A DNA stretch of 64,000 nt from Nevskia sp. Its GTDB lineage: Bacteria; Pseudomonadota; Gammaproteobacteria; Nevskiales; Nevskiaceae. The position numbers were made by a program, and so were the translations under genes. Location of the stretch: positions 62,001-126,000 of the forward strand of contig JADGHB010000002.1 in assembly GCA_019689635.1 (NCBI GenBank). The letters are read 5' to 3'. Shown here in pieces: positions 46,555 through 56,205 of the stretch. The notes below the pieces were generated by a model. The model saw only the letters and a list, made by a program, of their open reading frames with translations, ran no database searches and was not told where the DNA came from. Every line of letters starts with the position of its first letter. The first letter of the stretch is position 1.

Positions 46555-48467
46555 GGCGCCGCGGCTTCGGCGGCGAGCCGCTCGACCGCCGCGGCCAGCG
46601 CCAGCGTTTCCTGTTTTTCCACGCCCAGGCGCCGCAGGGTCACGGTTCTCGTCTCGGCCTCCTTGCGGCCCACCACCGCGAGCGCCGGGACTTTCAGCAG
46701 GGAATGCTCGCGCACCTTGTAGTTGATCTTCTCGTTGCGCAGATCGGCTTGCGCGCGCAGACCGGCGGCGCACAAGGCTTGCGTCACTTCGCTGGCGTAA
46801 GCGTCCGCGTCGGAGACGATCGGCGCCACCACGACCTGCACCGGCGCCAGCCACAGCGGCAGTGCGCCGGCGTAGTGCTCGATGAGGATGCCGATGAAGC
46901 GCTCCATGGAGCCGACGATGGCCCGGTGCAGCATCACCGGCACCTGGCGCTGCGAATGCTCGTCCACGTACTCCGCGCCCAGGCGTTCGGGCATCGAGAA
47001 ATCCACCTGCATGGTGCCGAGCTGCCAGGAGCGACCGATCGAATCCTTGAGGTGGTACTCGATTTTCGGCCCGTAGAACGCGCCTTCGCCCGGCAACTCG
47101 GTCCACGCCACGCCGGCGCTGCGCAAGGCGGCGCGCAGCGCCTCTTCCGAGCGATCCCAGACCTCGTCGGTGCCGAGGCGCTGGTCCGGCCGCAGGGCGA
47201 GTTTGACGGCGACCTCGGTGAAGCCGAAATCGGCATAGACCTTCATCGCCTGCCGATGGAAGGCCGTCACTTCCGATTCGATCTGCTGCGGCATGCAGAA
47301 GATGTGGCCGTCGTCCTGGGTGAAGGCGCGCACGCGCATGAGTCCGTGCAGCGCGCCGGAAGGCTCGTTGCGGTGGCAGCTCCCGAATTCGGCATAGCGG
47401 ATCGGCAGGTCGCGGTAGCTGTGCAAGCCGGCGTTGTAGATCTGCACGTGGCCCGGGCAGTTCATGGGCTTCACCGCGTAGATGCGCTTCTCGCTCTCGG
47501 TGAAGAACATGTTCTCCTTGTAGTTGTCCCAGTGGCCGGACTTCTTCCACAGGCTCACGTCGGCGATCAGCGGCGCGCGTACCTCCTGGTAGCCGCTGGC
47601 GCGATACACGCGGCGCACGTACTGCTCCACCGCCTGCCACAGGGTCCAGCCCTTGGGATGCCAGAACACCATGCCGGGAGCCTCTTCCTGCATGTGGAAC
47701 AGGTCGAGCTGCCGGCCAAGCCGCCGGTGATCGCGCTTCTCGGCTTCCTCCAGCATCTTCAGATGCGCTTTGAGCGCGTCCTCCGTGGCGAAGGCCAGCC
47801 CGTAGATGCGCTGGAGCTGGGCCTTGCTGGCATCGCCGCGCCAGTAGGCGCCGGAGACCTTGGTGAGCTTGAAGGCGGTGCCGAGCCTGCCCGTCGAGGG
47901 CAGGTGCGGTCCCAGACACAGGTCCAGCCACTGATCGCCCTGCCGGTAGATCGACAGCGGCTCGTCGGGCTTCAGGCCTTCGCGGATCCACTCGGCCTTG
48001 AACGTCTCGCCGCAGCGCTCGAAGAACTTGACCGCCTCCTCGTGCGACCAGATCTCGCGCTTGATGGGCAGATCGCGCGCGACGATCTCGCGCATCCTCT
48101 GCTCGATCTTTTCCAGGTCGGCCTGGGTGAAAGGCTCCGCCCGGGCGAAGTCGTAGTAGAAACCGTCCTCGGTGGCCGGACCGAACGTGATCTGGGTGCC
48201 GGGATACAGTTCCTGCACCGCCTGCGCCAGCACGTGGGCGGCGTCGTGACGGATGACTTGCAGCGCCTCCGGCGCATCGCGCGTGACGATCTCGATCGAA
48301 GCACTGCGCTCGATGGGCCGGGTCAGATCCCACAGCTCGCCGTCGACCTTCACCACCACGGCCTTCTTCGCCAGGCTCGGGGAAATGCTCTGGGCAATGG
48401 CCAGCCCGGTCGGCGGCGTGTCGTAGGTCTTGCGGCGGCCGTCGGGAAAAGTGATTTGGATGGACAT
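46551..48467 (-). CDS. thrS: Threonine--tRNA ligase
   Basis: A 638-residue class II synthetase. The N-terminal TGS domain (1-62; [17 protein letters not shown]), the SAD editing domain ([20 protein letters not shown] with the HxxxH zinc-like motif) and the catalytic core (motif 2 [18 protein letters not shown]; motif 3 [20 protein letters not shown]) are all complete, with the anticodon-binding domain at the C-terminus. No leader attenuation site was recognised. It lies 97 bp downstream of gltX and overlaps the M23 gene by four bases. Confidence 0.97.
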   Translation of the reverse strand: MSIQITFPDGRRKTYDTPPTGLAIAQSISPSLAKKAVVVKVDGELWDLTRPIERSASIEIVTRDAPEALQVIRHDAAHVLAQAVQELYPGTQITFGPATEDGFYYDFARAEPFTQADLEKIEQRMREIVARDLPIKREIWSHEEAVKFFERCGETFKAEWIREGLKPDEPLSIYRQGDQWLDLCLGPHLPSTGRLGTAFKLTKVSGAYWRGDASKAQLQRIYGLAFATEDALKAHLKMLEEAEKRDHRRLGRQLDLFHMQEEAPGMVFWHPKGWTLWQAVEQYVRRVYRASGYQEVRAPLIADVSLWKKSGHWDNYKENMFFTESEKRIYAVKPMNCPGHVQIYNAGLHSYRDLPIRYAEFGSCHRNEPSGALHGLMRVRAFTQDDGHIFCMPQQIESEVTAFHRQAMKVYADFGFTEVAVKLALRPDQRLGTDEVWDRSEEALRAALRSAGVAWTELPGEGAFYGPKIEYHLKDSIGRSWQLGTMQVDFSMPERLGAEYVDEHSQRQVPVMLHRAIVGSMERFIGILIEHYAGALPLWLAPVQVVVAPIVSDADAYASEVTQALCAAGLRAQADLRNEKINYKVREHSLLKVPALAVVGRKEAETRTVTLRRLGVEKQETLALAAAVERLAAEAAAP

Positions 48468-48564
48468 GCGAGCCCTGGTTCCTGAATCGTCCTGCGCGAC
48501 GCGCGGGATCCGCAGCAGGCCGAGCGCGGTGCGCGGATTGCCGCTTTCGCGGGACTGACGAAAA

Positions 48565-49986
48565 CTAATTTTGACGGTTTTGAACGAACTTCACAGCGGC
48601 GGCCAGCCGCGCCAGCGTCCGCTCGCGGCCCAGCAGCGCCAGGGTCTGGTCGATCGGCGGCGAGATCGCCTGACCGGCCAGCGCCACGCGCACGGGCTGC
48701 GCCACCTTGTTCAGGCCGACCCCGCGTTCGGCGGCGAGCGCGTTGACGGCCTCGTGTAGCGCCGGGGCGGTCCACTGCGGCAGGGCGGCGAGGCGGGCGC
48801 TCAAGGCCTCCAGCAGCGGCGCCGCGTCGGCCGTGAGATGTTTGGCCGCGTCCTTGTCGTGGTAAGCCTTCGGTTCCACATAGAAGAACGCGGATTTTTC
48901 CGCCATCTCGACCAGCGTCTTGCAGCGCTCGCGCTGGGCCAGGATCACCGCCGCGAGCGGCGGGCCTTGGCCGGGATCAACGCCGATGCGGCGCAAATGC
49001 CAGTCCAGCTCCGGGGCGACGATCGCCGGATCGGCGGTCTTGAGGTACTGATGGTTGACCCACACCGCCTTGTCCATGTCGAAGCGTGCCGGCGACTTGT
49101 GCACCTCCGACAAGTCGAACAGCTCGATCATCCGCTCGCGCGAAAATATTTCTTCGTCTCCGTGCGACCAGCCCAGGCGCACCAGGTAGTTGAGCAGCGC
49201 CTCGGGCATGAAGCCGAGCGCGCGATACTCGATGGCGCTCACCGCGCCGTGGCGCTTGGACAGCTTCACGCCGTCGGCGCCCAGGATCATGGGTACGTGG
49301 GCGTAGGCCGGTGGCTGCGCGCCGAGCGCCCGCAGGATGTTGATCTGCCGCGGCGTGTTGTTGACGTGGTCGTCGCCGCGGATGACGTGGGTGATGCCCA
49401 TGTCCATGTCGTCCACGACCACGCAGAAATTGTAGGTCGGCGTGCCGTCGGCGCGCGCGATGATCAGATCGTCGAGCTCGGCGTTGTCGAATTCGATCGC
49501 GCCCTTGATCAGGTCGTGCACCACCAGACGGCCGGCCGCGGGATTCTTGAAGCGCACCACCGGCGCCACGCCCGGCGGCGGCGGTGGCAGCGTCTTGCCC
49601 GGTTCCGGCCGCCAGCGGCCGTCGTAGCGCGGCTTCTCCTTGCGCGCCATCTGCGCGGCGCGCAGGGCGTCGAGTTCTTCCTTGGTGCAGTAGCAGCGGT
49701 ATGCCGTGCCTTCCGCCAGCATGCGCTCGATCACCTCGCGATAGCGCGCCATGCGCCGGGTTTGAAACACCGGCGGCGCGTCGGCGACGAGGCCCAGCCA
49801 TTCCAGACCCTCGAAGATCGCCTGCACCGCCGCCTCGGTGGAGCGTTCGCGGTCGGTGTCCTCGATGCGCAGCAAAAACCGCCCGCCGTGCCGCCGCGCG
49901 TAGAGCCAGGAAAACAGCGCCGTGCGGACCCCGCCGATGTGGAGGAAGCCGGTCGGACTGGGAGCGAAACGGGTGACGACGGTCAT
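48565..49986 (-). CDS. gltX: Glutamate--tRNA ligase
   Basis: A 473-residue class I synthetase, [20 protein letters not shown] with the HIGH motif and [10 protein letters not shown] as the KMSKS loop (about residue 243). The glutamate-binding region [16 protein letters not shown] is intact. The C-terminal anticodon-binding domain extends to [16 protein letters not shown]. Length is standard (about 470). Transcribed with thrS, opposite to the queD-like gene. Confidence 0.96.
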   Translation of the reverse strand: MTVVTRFAPSPTGFLHIGGVRTALFSWLYARRHGGRFLLRIEDTDRERSTEAAVQAIFEGLEWLGLVADAPPVFQTRRMARYREVIERMLAEGTAYRCYCTKEELDALRAAQMARKEKPRYDGRWRPEPGKTLPPPPPGVAPVVRFKNPAAGRLVVHDLIKGAIEFDNAELDDLIIARADGTPTYNFCVVVDDMDMGITHVIRGDDHVNNTPRQINILRALGAQPPAYAHVPMILGADGVKLSKRHGAVSAIEYRALGFMPEALLNYLVRLGWSHGDEEIFSRERMIELFDLSEVHKSPARFDMDKAVWVNHQYLKTADPAIVAPELDWHLRRIGVDPGQGPPLAAVILAQRERCKTLVEMAEKSAFFYVEPKAYHDKDAAKHLTADAAPLLEALSARLAALPQWTAPALHEAVNALAAERGVGLNKVAQPVRVALAGQAISPPIDQTLALLGRERTLARLAAAVKFVQNRQN

Positions 49987-50047
49987 GGGCGCGGGCGTGG
50001 AAAAGTGCGAAATCTTAAACTATTTGCTTTCCTCCACCCGTGCTTTC

Positions 50048-50908
50048 ATGCCGCGCGCGCCCACCCGCTTGTTCGTCGAACAGCTCACCGTGCTCGACGC
50101 CGCCCGCCTCGACGCGGCACGCGGGCTGGTGGGCGAATCCTGGATCGTGGACGTGGAGCTGGAAGGCGAACTCGACGCGCAATCCATGCTCGTGGACTTC
50201 GGCGAGGTCAAGCGGCGCCTCAAACGCGCGATCGACCAGAACGGCGACCACAGCCTGCTGGTGCCGGCGCGCGCGCCGCAGCTTTCCCTGCACCGCACGC
50301 GCCACGAGATCGCGCTGCGGTTCGCCGCGGCCACCGGCGCCGTCGAGCACGTCTCGCCGCCGCAGGCGGTCACGCTGATCGACGCCGACCGGGTGGACGC
50401 CGCGACCCTAGCCCGGCACCTGCAAACCAGGCTGGCGCGCGAGCTGCCGCCCAACGTGGCCGCGCTCTCCATCAGGCTGCGCCACGAGCGCATCGCCGGC
50501 GCCCGTTATCACTACAGCCACGGCCTCAAGAAGCACACCGGCCGCTGCCAGCGCATCGCCCACGGCCACCGCTCGCGCCTCGAAATCCGCATCGACGGGC
50601 GGCGCGAGCCGCGGATCGAGGCGCAATGGGCACAGCGCTGGCGCGACATCTATCTCGGCACGCGCGAGGATCGCGTCCTGGCCCGCAACGGGCGCTGGCG
50701 CTTCGAATACGTGTCGGGCGAAGGACGCTACGCGCTGGAACTCCCGGCCAGCCGCTGCGATCTTCTGGACGCGGACAGCACGGTCGAGCGCATCGCGGCG
50801 CATCTGGCGCGGCGCGTCGCGGCGCAGCGGCCCGGCGCGGCGGTCGAAGTGCGCGCCTACGAAGGCGTCATGAAAGGCGCCGTCGCTCGCGCGGGGGCGA
50901 GGACGTGA
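50048..50908 (+). CDS. Two-unit 6-pyruvoyl/6-carboxy-tetrahydropterin synthase-like protein
   Basis: A 286-residue protein of the PTPS/QueD (COG0720) family. Normal QueD is about 120 residues; here two units are joined. The N-terminal one (1-75) keeps MLVDFGEVKRRLKRAI and GDHSLL but lacks the zinc histidines (VGESWIVDVEL where HGHxY is expected). The C-terminal one (about 150-280) has the zinc region HYSHGLKKHTGRCQRIAHGH and the final VRAYEGVMKGA with the active-site Glu. It would be one active unit with a degenerate half. Pathway: queuosine or pterin synthesis, not certain. Divergent from gltX (61 bp between start codons). Confidence 0.75.
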   Translation: MPRAPTRLFVEQLTVLDAARLDAARGLVGESWIVDVELEGELDAQSMLVDFGEVKRRLKRAIDQNGDHSLLVPARAPQLSLHRTRHEIALRFAAATGAVEHVSPPQAVTLIDADRVDAATLARHLQTRLARELPPNVAALSIRLRHERIAGARYHYSHGLKKHTGRCQRIAHGHRSRLEIRIDGRREPRIEAQWAQRWRDIYLGTREDRVLARNGRWRFEYVSGEGRYALELPASRCDLLDADSTVERIAAHLARRVAAQRPGAAVEVRAYEGVMKGAVARAGART

Positions 50909-50952
50909 GGACGTTCAGGGCGCATTCAGTCGCCTCGTGGCAGGATCGACGC

Positions 50953-51318
50953 ATGACTCGGAATCTGCCCGTGCGCGGTTTGCAGCGGCTGGCCATGGCC
51001 GCGGTGCTGGGCCTCGCCGGCTGTGCCAGCCAGCCCACCGATCCCTACTGCTGCGCCTACAACGCGCCGACGGTGTACGGCGGCTTCTACGGCTACTGGG
51101 GCGATCCCTGGTGGTACGAACCCTGGTATTACCCCTACTATCCCGGCTATTACTACGGCACCAGCCCGCCGCCGCCCGGCAAGCCGCAGCCCGGCAACCG
51201 CCCGTCCCCGCCGTATCGCCGGCCGCCGCCGGCGCCGCCGCCCGTGCCTCAGAGCCTGCCGCAGGCCGTCGCCCCGCTGTCGCATCCGCTGGCCCCGCTG
51301 CAACGCCGGCCATTCTGA
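50953..51318 (+). CDS. Pro/Tyr-rich lipoprotein
   Basis: A 121-residue predicted lipoprotein: LAMAAVLGLAGC lipobox with Cys24. The mature part is low-complexity: Tyr/Trp/Gly/Pro-rich (FYGYWGDPWWYEPWYYPYY), then a Pro-rich tail. No enzyme motif. Such short aromatic/proline-rich lipoproteins are common and unassigned. The residue after Cys is Ala, so export to the outer membrane is expected. It follows the PTPS gene by 44 bp and may share its transcript. Confidence 0.65.
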   Translation: MTRNLPVRGLQRLAMAAVLGLAGCASQPTDPYCCAYNAPTVYGGFYGYWGDPWWYEPWYYPYYPGYYYGTSPPPPGKPQPGNRPSPPYRRPPPAPPPVPQSLPQAVAPLSHPLAPLQRRPF

Positions 51319-51369
51319 ATTCCCTCGCGGCTGTGCTATAACGGCGCCCCGCGCCCGCACACCGCCGTC

Positions 51370-51858
51370 ATGCCGTCCAACGAGATCCCCGACATCGCCT
51401 TTGCCGCCCGCGTCTCCGTCGAGCAGGTCGAGGAGGGCCACGAGCTGGCGCCAAAGTTCGACGAGCACGGTCTGATCCCTTGCGTCACCACCAGCGCCGA
51501 CAGCGGCGAAGTGCTGATGCTGGGCTACATGAACGCCGAAGCGCTCAAGCGCACCATCGCCACCGGCGAGGCGCATTACTTCAGCCGCTCGCGCGGCGTG
51601 CTGTGGCACAAAGGCGCGACGAGCGGCCTGGTGCAGAAAGTGGTGGAGCTGCGCATCGACGACGACCAGGACGCGGTGTGGCTGCGCGTGCGCATTCCCG
51701 GCGAGGCGAGCTGCCACGTCGGCTACCGCTCGTGCTTCTACCGCTCGGTGCCGGTCGGTCCGGGCGATGCCAAGCGCGTGCTGAAGTTCGAGGAACACGC
51801 CAAGACCTTCGATCCGCGGCAGGTCTACGGCGACGCCCCCAATCCGACCCGGCTCTGA
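51370..51858 (+). CDS. hisI: Phosphoribosyl-AMP cyclohydrolase (stand-alone HisI)
   Basis: A 162-residue enzyme for the third step of histidine synthesis: opens the purine ring of PR-AMP. Conserved regions: GEVLMLGYMNAEALKRTIA, SRGVLWHKGATSG (about 73-86) and the zinc cysteines in GEASCHVGYRSCFYR (Cys115, Cys122). There is an N-terminal extension of about 27 residues before FDEHGLIPCV. No other his gene is nearby. The 3' end overlaps the convergent comEC gene by 34 bp. Upstream TGTGCTATAAC (51332-51342) is a possible -10 element. Confidence 0.9.
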   Translation: MPSNEIPDIAFAARVSVEQVEEGHELAPKFDEHGLIPCVTTSADSGEVLMLGYMNAEALKRTIATGEAHYFSRSRGVLWHKGATSGLVQKVVELRIDDDQDAVWLRVRIPGEASCHVGYRSCFYRSVPVGPGDAKRVLKFEEHAKTFDPRQVYGDAPNPTRL

Positions 51859-54185
51859 GGAGCGCCCGGCACGGGCTGGGCCGGCTGGCGCCACAAGCGC
51901 GGATGGAGCCTGCGCTCGCTGCCGAGGGCGAGGATCCCGCTTTGGTCCACGCGCACCGTCACCGCGCCTTCCAGGCCGGTCATGTGCTGTTCGGCGCCCA
52001 GCGCCGCGTAACGCGCCACGACCGGCGCGCGCGGGAAATCGAAACGATTCTGCCAACCCGCCGGATAGATCACCACGCGCGGAGCCACCGCGCGCACGAA
52101 GGCCTCGGTCGAGGACGTCCGGCTGCCGTGATGCGGCGCCAGCAGCACGTCCGCGCGCAGAGCCTGCGGCTGGTCGGCGAGCAGGCGCCGCTCGGCGCCC
52201 GCCTCGATGTCGGCCGGCAGCAAAGCGGCGTGATCGCCCGCGGCGACGCGCAGCACGCAGCCGCCGTTGTTGCGCGGGTGCGGCAAATCCGCGGCATCTT
52301 GCGGCCCGTTGAGAATCTCGAAGTCCACGCCATCCCAACTCCAGCGATCGCCGCCGACGCACGGCCGCGTCGCAAGGGCGCCCAGCTCCTCGTCCACCGT
52401 CAGCGCCCGGCGTACCGCTGGCGCGCCGCCGCGATGATCCACATCCGCATGAGAGACGATCATGAGATCGAGCCGGCGCACGCCCTGGGCCAGCAGGTAA
52501 GGCACGACCTGCGAACGCCCGGCATCGAAGTCTTCCCCGAACGCCGGCCCGGCGTCGAACAGCAGCGCGTGCTGCGCCGTGCGCACCACCACCGACAAGC
52601 CCTGGCCCACATCGAGCGCGGTGAGCGCGAACCCGCTCTGCGGCGCGCTCGCGAACGGCAAAAACAGCGGCACAAAACACAGCGCCGCGAAGGTCTTCAG
52701 CGGCAGCCCGCGCGGCGCCATCAAGGCGATCACGCCCAGCAGGGCGAGCAGCAGCGCGGCGGGTTGCGGACTGGCGGCGATCCAGGCTCCGGGCGCGTGC
52801 GCGGCCGCCCAGCCGAGCGCGGCGCGTACGGCGTAAATGGCCCAGGCCACCGCCGACAGGACCGGCAGGCCGAGCGCCGGCGCGAGCGCGGCGAGCACCA
52901 CGGCCAGCAGCAGCGCGGGCAGCAGCAGCGTGAACAGCGGCACGACCATCGCATTGGCCAGGGGCCCCAGCCAGCCTCCGCCCTGGAAGAAGAAAAACGT
53001 CAAGGGCAGTAGCGCGAGGCTGAGCAGCGCCTGCAATCTCAGCAGCTCGAGCAGGCGCCCGCCCGAGCCCAGCCGTCCGGAGACGGCGTACAGGATGGCG
53101 CCCACCGCGCAGAACGACAGCCACAGGCCCGGGCTGAGCAGCGCCAGGGGATCGGCGGCGACGATGGCGAACCAGGCGAGCATCAGGGCGCGCGGCACCA
53201 GCGCGGGCCGCTCGAACCACAGCGCCGCGTAGCCCAGCAGCAGCATGATCAGCGCGCGCTGTGCCGGCGGCTCGAAGCCGGACAGCAGCGCGTAGGCCGT
53301 GGCCGTCGCTGCGGAGCCGACGAGTGCCGCCTTCTGCGCGGGCAGGCGCAGCGTCAGACTCGGCCACAGCACCCACAGCCAGCGCAGCAGGAAATACGCC
53401 GCCGCCGTCACCATGCCGACGTGCAGACCGGCGATCGCCATCAGATGGCTGGTGCCGGTGATCCGGAACGCATCCCAGTCGCGTTCGGTCAAAAGGCCGC
53501 GGTCGCCCACCGTCAGACCCAGCACCAGGCCCAGACCGGGATGTTGCGGCAGCCAGGCCTGCAAGCGATCGACCAGGGCCTGCCGCGCGCGCAGCAGCCA
53601 CAGCCCGCCGCGCCGCGCGCAAGGCTCGGCCGCGCGCACGGTCGCAGTGGCCGCGATCCCCTGCCGGAACAGCCAGGCCTCGTAGTCGAAACCGCCGGGA
53701 TTGACATCGCCATGCGGCGCGCGCAGACGCAGGGTCAGGCGCCAGCATTGGCCCGCCTTGACTTCGGCGTCGGCGCGATACCAGGCCACACGGATGCGCG
53801 GCGGCAGCGCCGGGTCGTCGGGGCGGAACAGAAAGCGCCAGTCGCGCCGCGGCGCGCCGCCCTCGTCCGGCGGGGCGAGTTGCGACTCCGGCAGGGAAAT
53901 CACCCGACCGGCGACCGCGCGCTCCGCGCCGCTGGCTTCCAAGGGCCAGCGCGCGTCGAGCGCGCGCTGTGCCTGCCAGGCGGTCAGCAGCGCGCCGAGC
54001 GCGGCCGTGGCGTACAGCGCGCGCCGACGCCAGGGAGCGAAAGCCGGCAGCGCAGCGAGGATCAGGAAGCGCACGTCGGGCAGACGCGGCAAGGCCAGCA
54101 CCGCGAGCGCCGCGGCGGTGAAAGCCAGCAGATGCGCGGGCCAGGGCTCGCGCGGCGCAGGAACCTCAGTTCGGGGTGCCGCCAT
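51825..54185 (-). CDS. comEC: DNA internalization competence protein ComEC/Rec2
   Basis: A 786-residue inner-membrane channel protein for DNA uptake. N-terminal OB-fold/DUF4131 region (to about 185), then the ComEC_N membrane domain with many helices ([38 protein letters not shown]), and a C-terminal metallo-beta-lactamase-like domain with [17 protein letters not shown] and [17 protein letters not shown]. Start at 54185 overlaps lolD by 20 bp; a slightly later start is possible. It is next to lolD-lolC, as in Pseudomonas. Overlaps hisI by 34 bp at the 3' end. Confidence 0.92.
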   Translation of the reverse strand: MAAPRTEVPAPREPWPAHLLAFTAAALAVLALPRLPDVRFLILAALPAFAPWRRRALYATAALGALLTAWQAQRALDARWPLEASGAERAVAGRVISLPESQLAPPDEGGAPRRDWRFLFRPDDPALPPRIRVAWYRADAEVKAGQCWRLTLRLRAPHGDVNPGGFDYEAWLFRQGIAATATVRAAEPCARRGGLWLLRARQALVDRLQAWLPQHPGLGLVLGLTVGDRGLLTERDWDAFRITGTSHLMAIAGLHVGMVTAAAYFLLRWLWVLWPSLTLRLPAQKAALVGSAATATAYALLSGFEPPAQRALIMLLLGYAALWFERPALVPRALMLAWFAIVAADPLALLSPGLWLSFCAVGAILYAVSGRLGSGGRLLELLRLQALLSLALLPLTFFFFQGGGWLGPLANAMVVPLFTLLLPALLLAVVLAALAPALGLPVLSAVAWAIYAVRAALGWAAAHAPGAWIAASPQPAALLLALLGVIALMAPRGLPLKTFAALCFVPLFLPFASAPQSGFALTALDVGQGLSVVVRTAQHALLFDAGPAFGEDFDAGRSQVVPYLLAQGVRRLDLMIVSHADVDHRGGAPAVRRALTVDEELGALATRPCVGGDRWSWDGVDFEILNGPQDAADLPHPRNNGGCVLRVAAGDHAALLPADIEAGAERRLLADQPQALRADVLLAPHHGSRTSSTEAFVRAVAPRVVIYPAGWQNRFDFPRAPVVARYAALGAEQHMTGLEGAVTVRVDQSGILALGSERRLHPRLWRQPAQPVPGAPQSRVGLGASP

Positions 54186-54882
54186 CCGGCGCGTACGGCT
54201 GCAGGCGTCCGGATTCCAGGTGCCACACGCGATCCATGCGCGCGGCCAGCCGCGGGTCGTGGGTGACCAGCACCAGGCTGGTGCCGAACTCGCGGTTGAG
54301 TTTCAACATCAAGTCGAACACCGCCGCCGCCGTGCGCGCGTCCAGGTTGCCGGTCGGTTCGTCGGCCAGCACGCAGGCCGGATGGGTCACCAGCGCGCGC
54401 GCCACCGCCACGCGCTGGCGTTCGCCGCCGGACAGTTCGCCCGGCTTGTGCCCCAGGCGAGCGCCGAGCCCCACGCGCTCGAGCACCTCGGCGGCGCGCG
54501 CCGCCGCCTCGGCCGGCGGCCGGCGGCGGATCAGCAGCGGCATCGCGACGTTTTCCAGCGCGGTGAATTCGGGCAGCAGATGGTGGAACTGATAGACGAA
54601 GCCGAGCGCGCGGTTGCGCAAGCGGCCGCGCTCGGTTTCGGACAGCGCGCTCATCTTCTCGCCGGCCACCCACACCTCGCCGCCGCTGGGCGCATCCAGC
54701 CCGCCGAGCAAGTGCAGAAACGTGCTTTTGCCGGCGCCGGAGGGACCGACGATCGCCACGCACTCGCCGCGCGCCAGTTCGAAGTCGATGCCGGAAAACA
54801 CTTCCAGCCGCAAGCGGCCGTCGTCGAACGTCTTGGCCAGGCCGCGGCAGGCGACGATGGCGGTGGGCGGAGGCGGTTTCAT
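54166..54882 (-). CDS. lolD: Lipoprotein-releasing ABC transporter ATPase LolD
   Basis: A 238-residue ATP-binding subunit. Walker [11 protein letters not shown], signature [16 protein letters not shown], Walker [13 protein letters not shown] and switch His in [14 protein letters not shown] are all present. With LolC it extracts outer-membrane lipoproteins from the inner membrane and passes them to LolA (encoded at 7.7 kb here). It lies 17 bp after lolC; its stop overlaps comEC. Confidence 0.95.
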   Translation of the reverse strand: MKPPPPTAIVACRGLAKTFDDGRLRLEVFSGIDFELARGECVAIVGPSGAGKSTFLHLLGGLDAPSGGEVWVAGEKMSALSETERGRLRNRALGFVYQFHHLLPEFTALENVAMPLLIRRRPPAEAAARAAEVLERVGLGARLGHKPGELSGGERQRVAVARALVTHPACVLADEPTGNLDARTAAAVFDLMLKLNREFGTSLVLVTHDPRLAARMDRVWHLESGRLQPYAPDGGTPN

Positions 54883-54899
54883 GTCTCAGTTTCGCCGCT

Positions 54900-56147
54900 T
54901 CATTCGTAGCGCAGCGCTGCAGCCGGCTGCACCCGGGCGGCGCGCCAGGCGGGATACAGCGTGGAGAAAAAGCCCAGCCCCAGCGCCAGCAGGCTGATCT
55001 TGATCACGTCGGTCTTCTCCAGCCGCGAGGGCAGATCGCTGATGTAGTAGATCGACGGATCGAGGAACTGATGGCCGGTGACGGCCTGCAGGATCGGCAT
55101 GAGGGTTTCCACGTTGAGCGCCAGCAGCACGCCGAGGCCTACGCCGCAGGCGGTGCCGACCAGGCCGATCACCGAACCCTGCACCATGAACACCGCCATG
55201 ATCGAGCGCGGGCTGGCGCCGAGCGTGCGCAGGATGGCGATGTCGGCCTGTTTTTCCTGCACCACCATCACCAGCGTGGAGACGATGTTGAAGGCGGCGA
55301 TGCCGACCAGCAGCGACAGGATCAGGAACATGACCGTTTTCTCGGTCGCCACCGCCTTGAAATAGTTGACGTGCTGGCGCGTCCAGTCGGAGACGTAGTA
55401 GAGGCCCGGCAGCGAGCGCGCGATCTCGCGCGCCACGCGCGGCGCCTGGTCGAGGTCATGAAGCTTGAGCCGCACGCCGGTGACTTTGCCTTCCATGCGG
55501 TAGAGCGTGGCGGCGTCCTCAAGGTTGAGCAGCACCAGCCCGCGGTCGTATTCGTACATGCCGACCTGGAACACGCCGGCGACGGTGAAACGGCGGAAGC
55601 GGGGCAGGATGCCGGCGGGCGTGACGGTGGCCTGCGGGATCATCAGGTCCACCGGGTCGCCCACGTCCACGCCGAGCTGCTCGGCGAGTTCGACGCCGAT
55701 CACGATGTTGTAAGCGCCGGGCTTGAGCGCGTCGAGGCTGCCGGCTTTCATGTGCTGGGCGATGTCCGAGACTTGCGTTTCCTCGGCCGGATCGATGCCT
55801 TGCAGCAGCGTGCCGGAAAGCTGGCTGCCGACGCGCAGCATGGCCTCGCCCTGGATGTAGGGCGCCGCGCCCTCGACCGCGGGGTTCTCGCGCGCCTTGG
55901 CCGCCACGCCGCGCCAGTCCGTCATCTCGCCGTCCGGCGCGGAAATGGTGGCGTGCGCGGCCATGCCCAGAATGCGTTTGCGCAGCTCGCTTTCGAAGCC
56001 GTTCATCACCGACAGCACCACGATCAGGGTGGCCACGCCCAGGGCGATGCACACGATCGAGGTGGCGGAGATGAAGGAGATGAAGTGATTGCGGCGTTTG
56101 GCGCGCGTGTAGCGCAGGCCGGCGAACAGTTCGTAGGGATTCCGCAT
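54900..56147 (-). CDS. lolC: Lipoprotein-releasing ABC transporter permease LolC/LolE
   Basis: A 415-residue permease with four membrane helices and a large periplasmic domain (about 45-270). The start NPYELFAGLRYTRAKRRNHF is a LolC/E hallmark; the periplasmic hook-type region includes GTLLQGIDPAEETQVSDI. Only one such permease gene is present and no lolE follows, so this may be the LolF-type homodimer. The ATG at 56147 is favoured over longer frames. Divergent from the glycosyltransferase gene, 58 bp apart. Confidence 0.93.
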   Translation of the reverse strand: MRNPYELFAGLRYTRAKRRNHFISFISATSIVCIALGVATLIVVLSVMNGFESELRKRILGMAAHATISAPDGEMTDWRGVAAKARENPAVEGAAPYIQGEAMLRVGSQLSGTLLQGIDPAEETQVSDIAQHMKAGSLDALKPGAYNIVIGVELAEQLGVDVGDPVDLMIPQATVTPAGILPRFRRFTVAGVFQVGMYEYDRGLVLLNLEDAATLYRMEGKVTGVRLKLHDLDQAPRVAREIARSLPGLYYVSDWTRQHVNYFKAVATEKTVMFLILSLLVGIAAFNIVSTLVMVVQEKQADIAILRTLGASPRSIMAVFMVQGSVIGLVGTACGVGLGVLLALNVETLMPILQAVTGHQFLDPSIYYISDLPSRLEKTDVIKISLLALGLGFFSTLYPAWRAARVQPAAALRYE

Positions 56148-56205
56148 CGCGCCATTAGACCATAGCCGAAGGCTACAATCCGCAGGTCCCGACAAAAAAC
56201 GCGCG

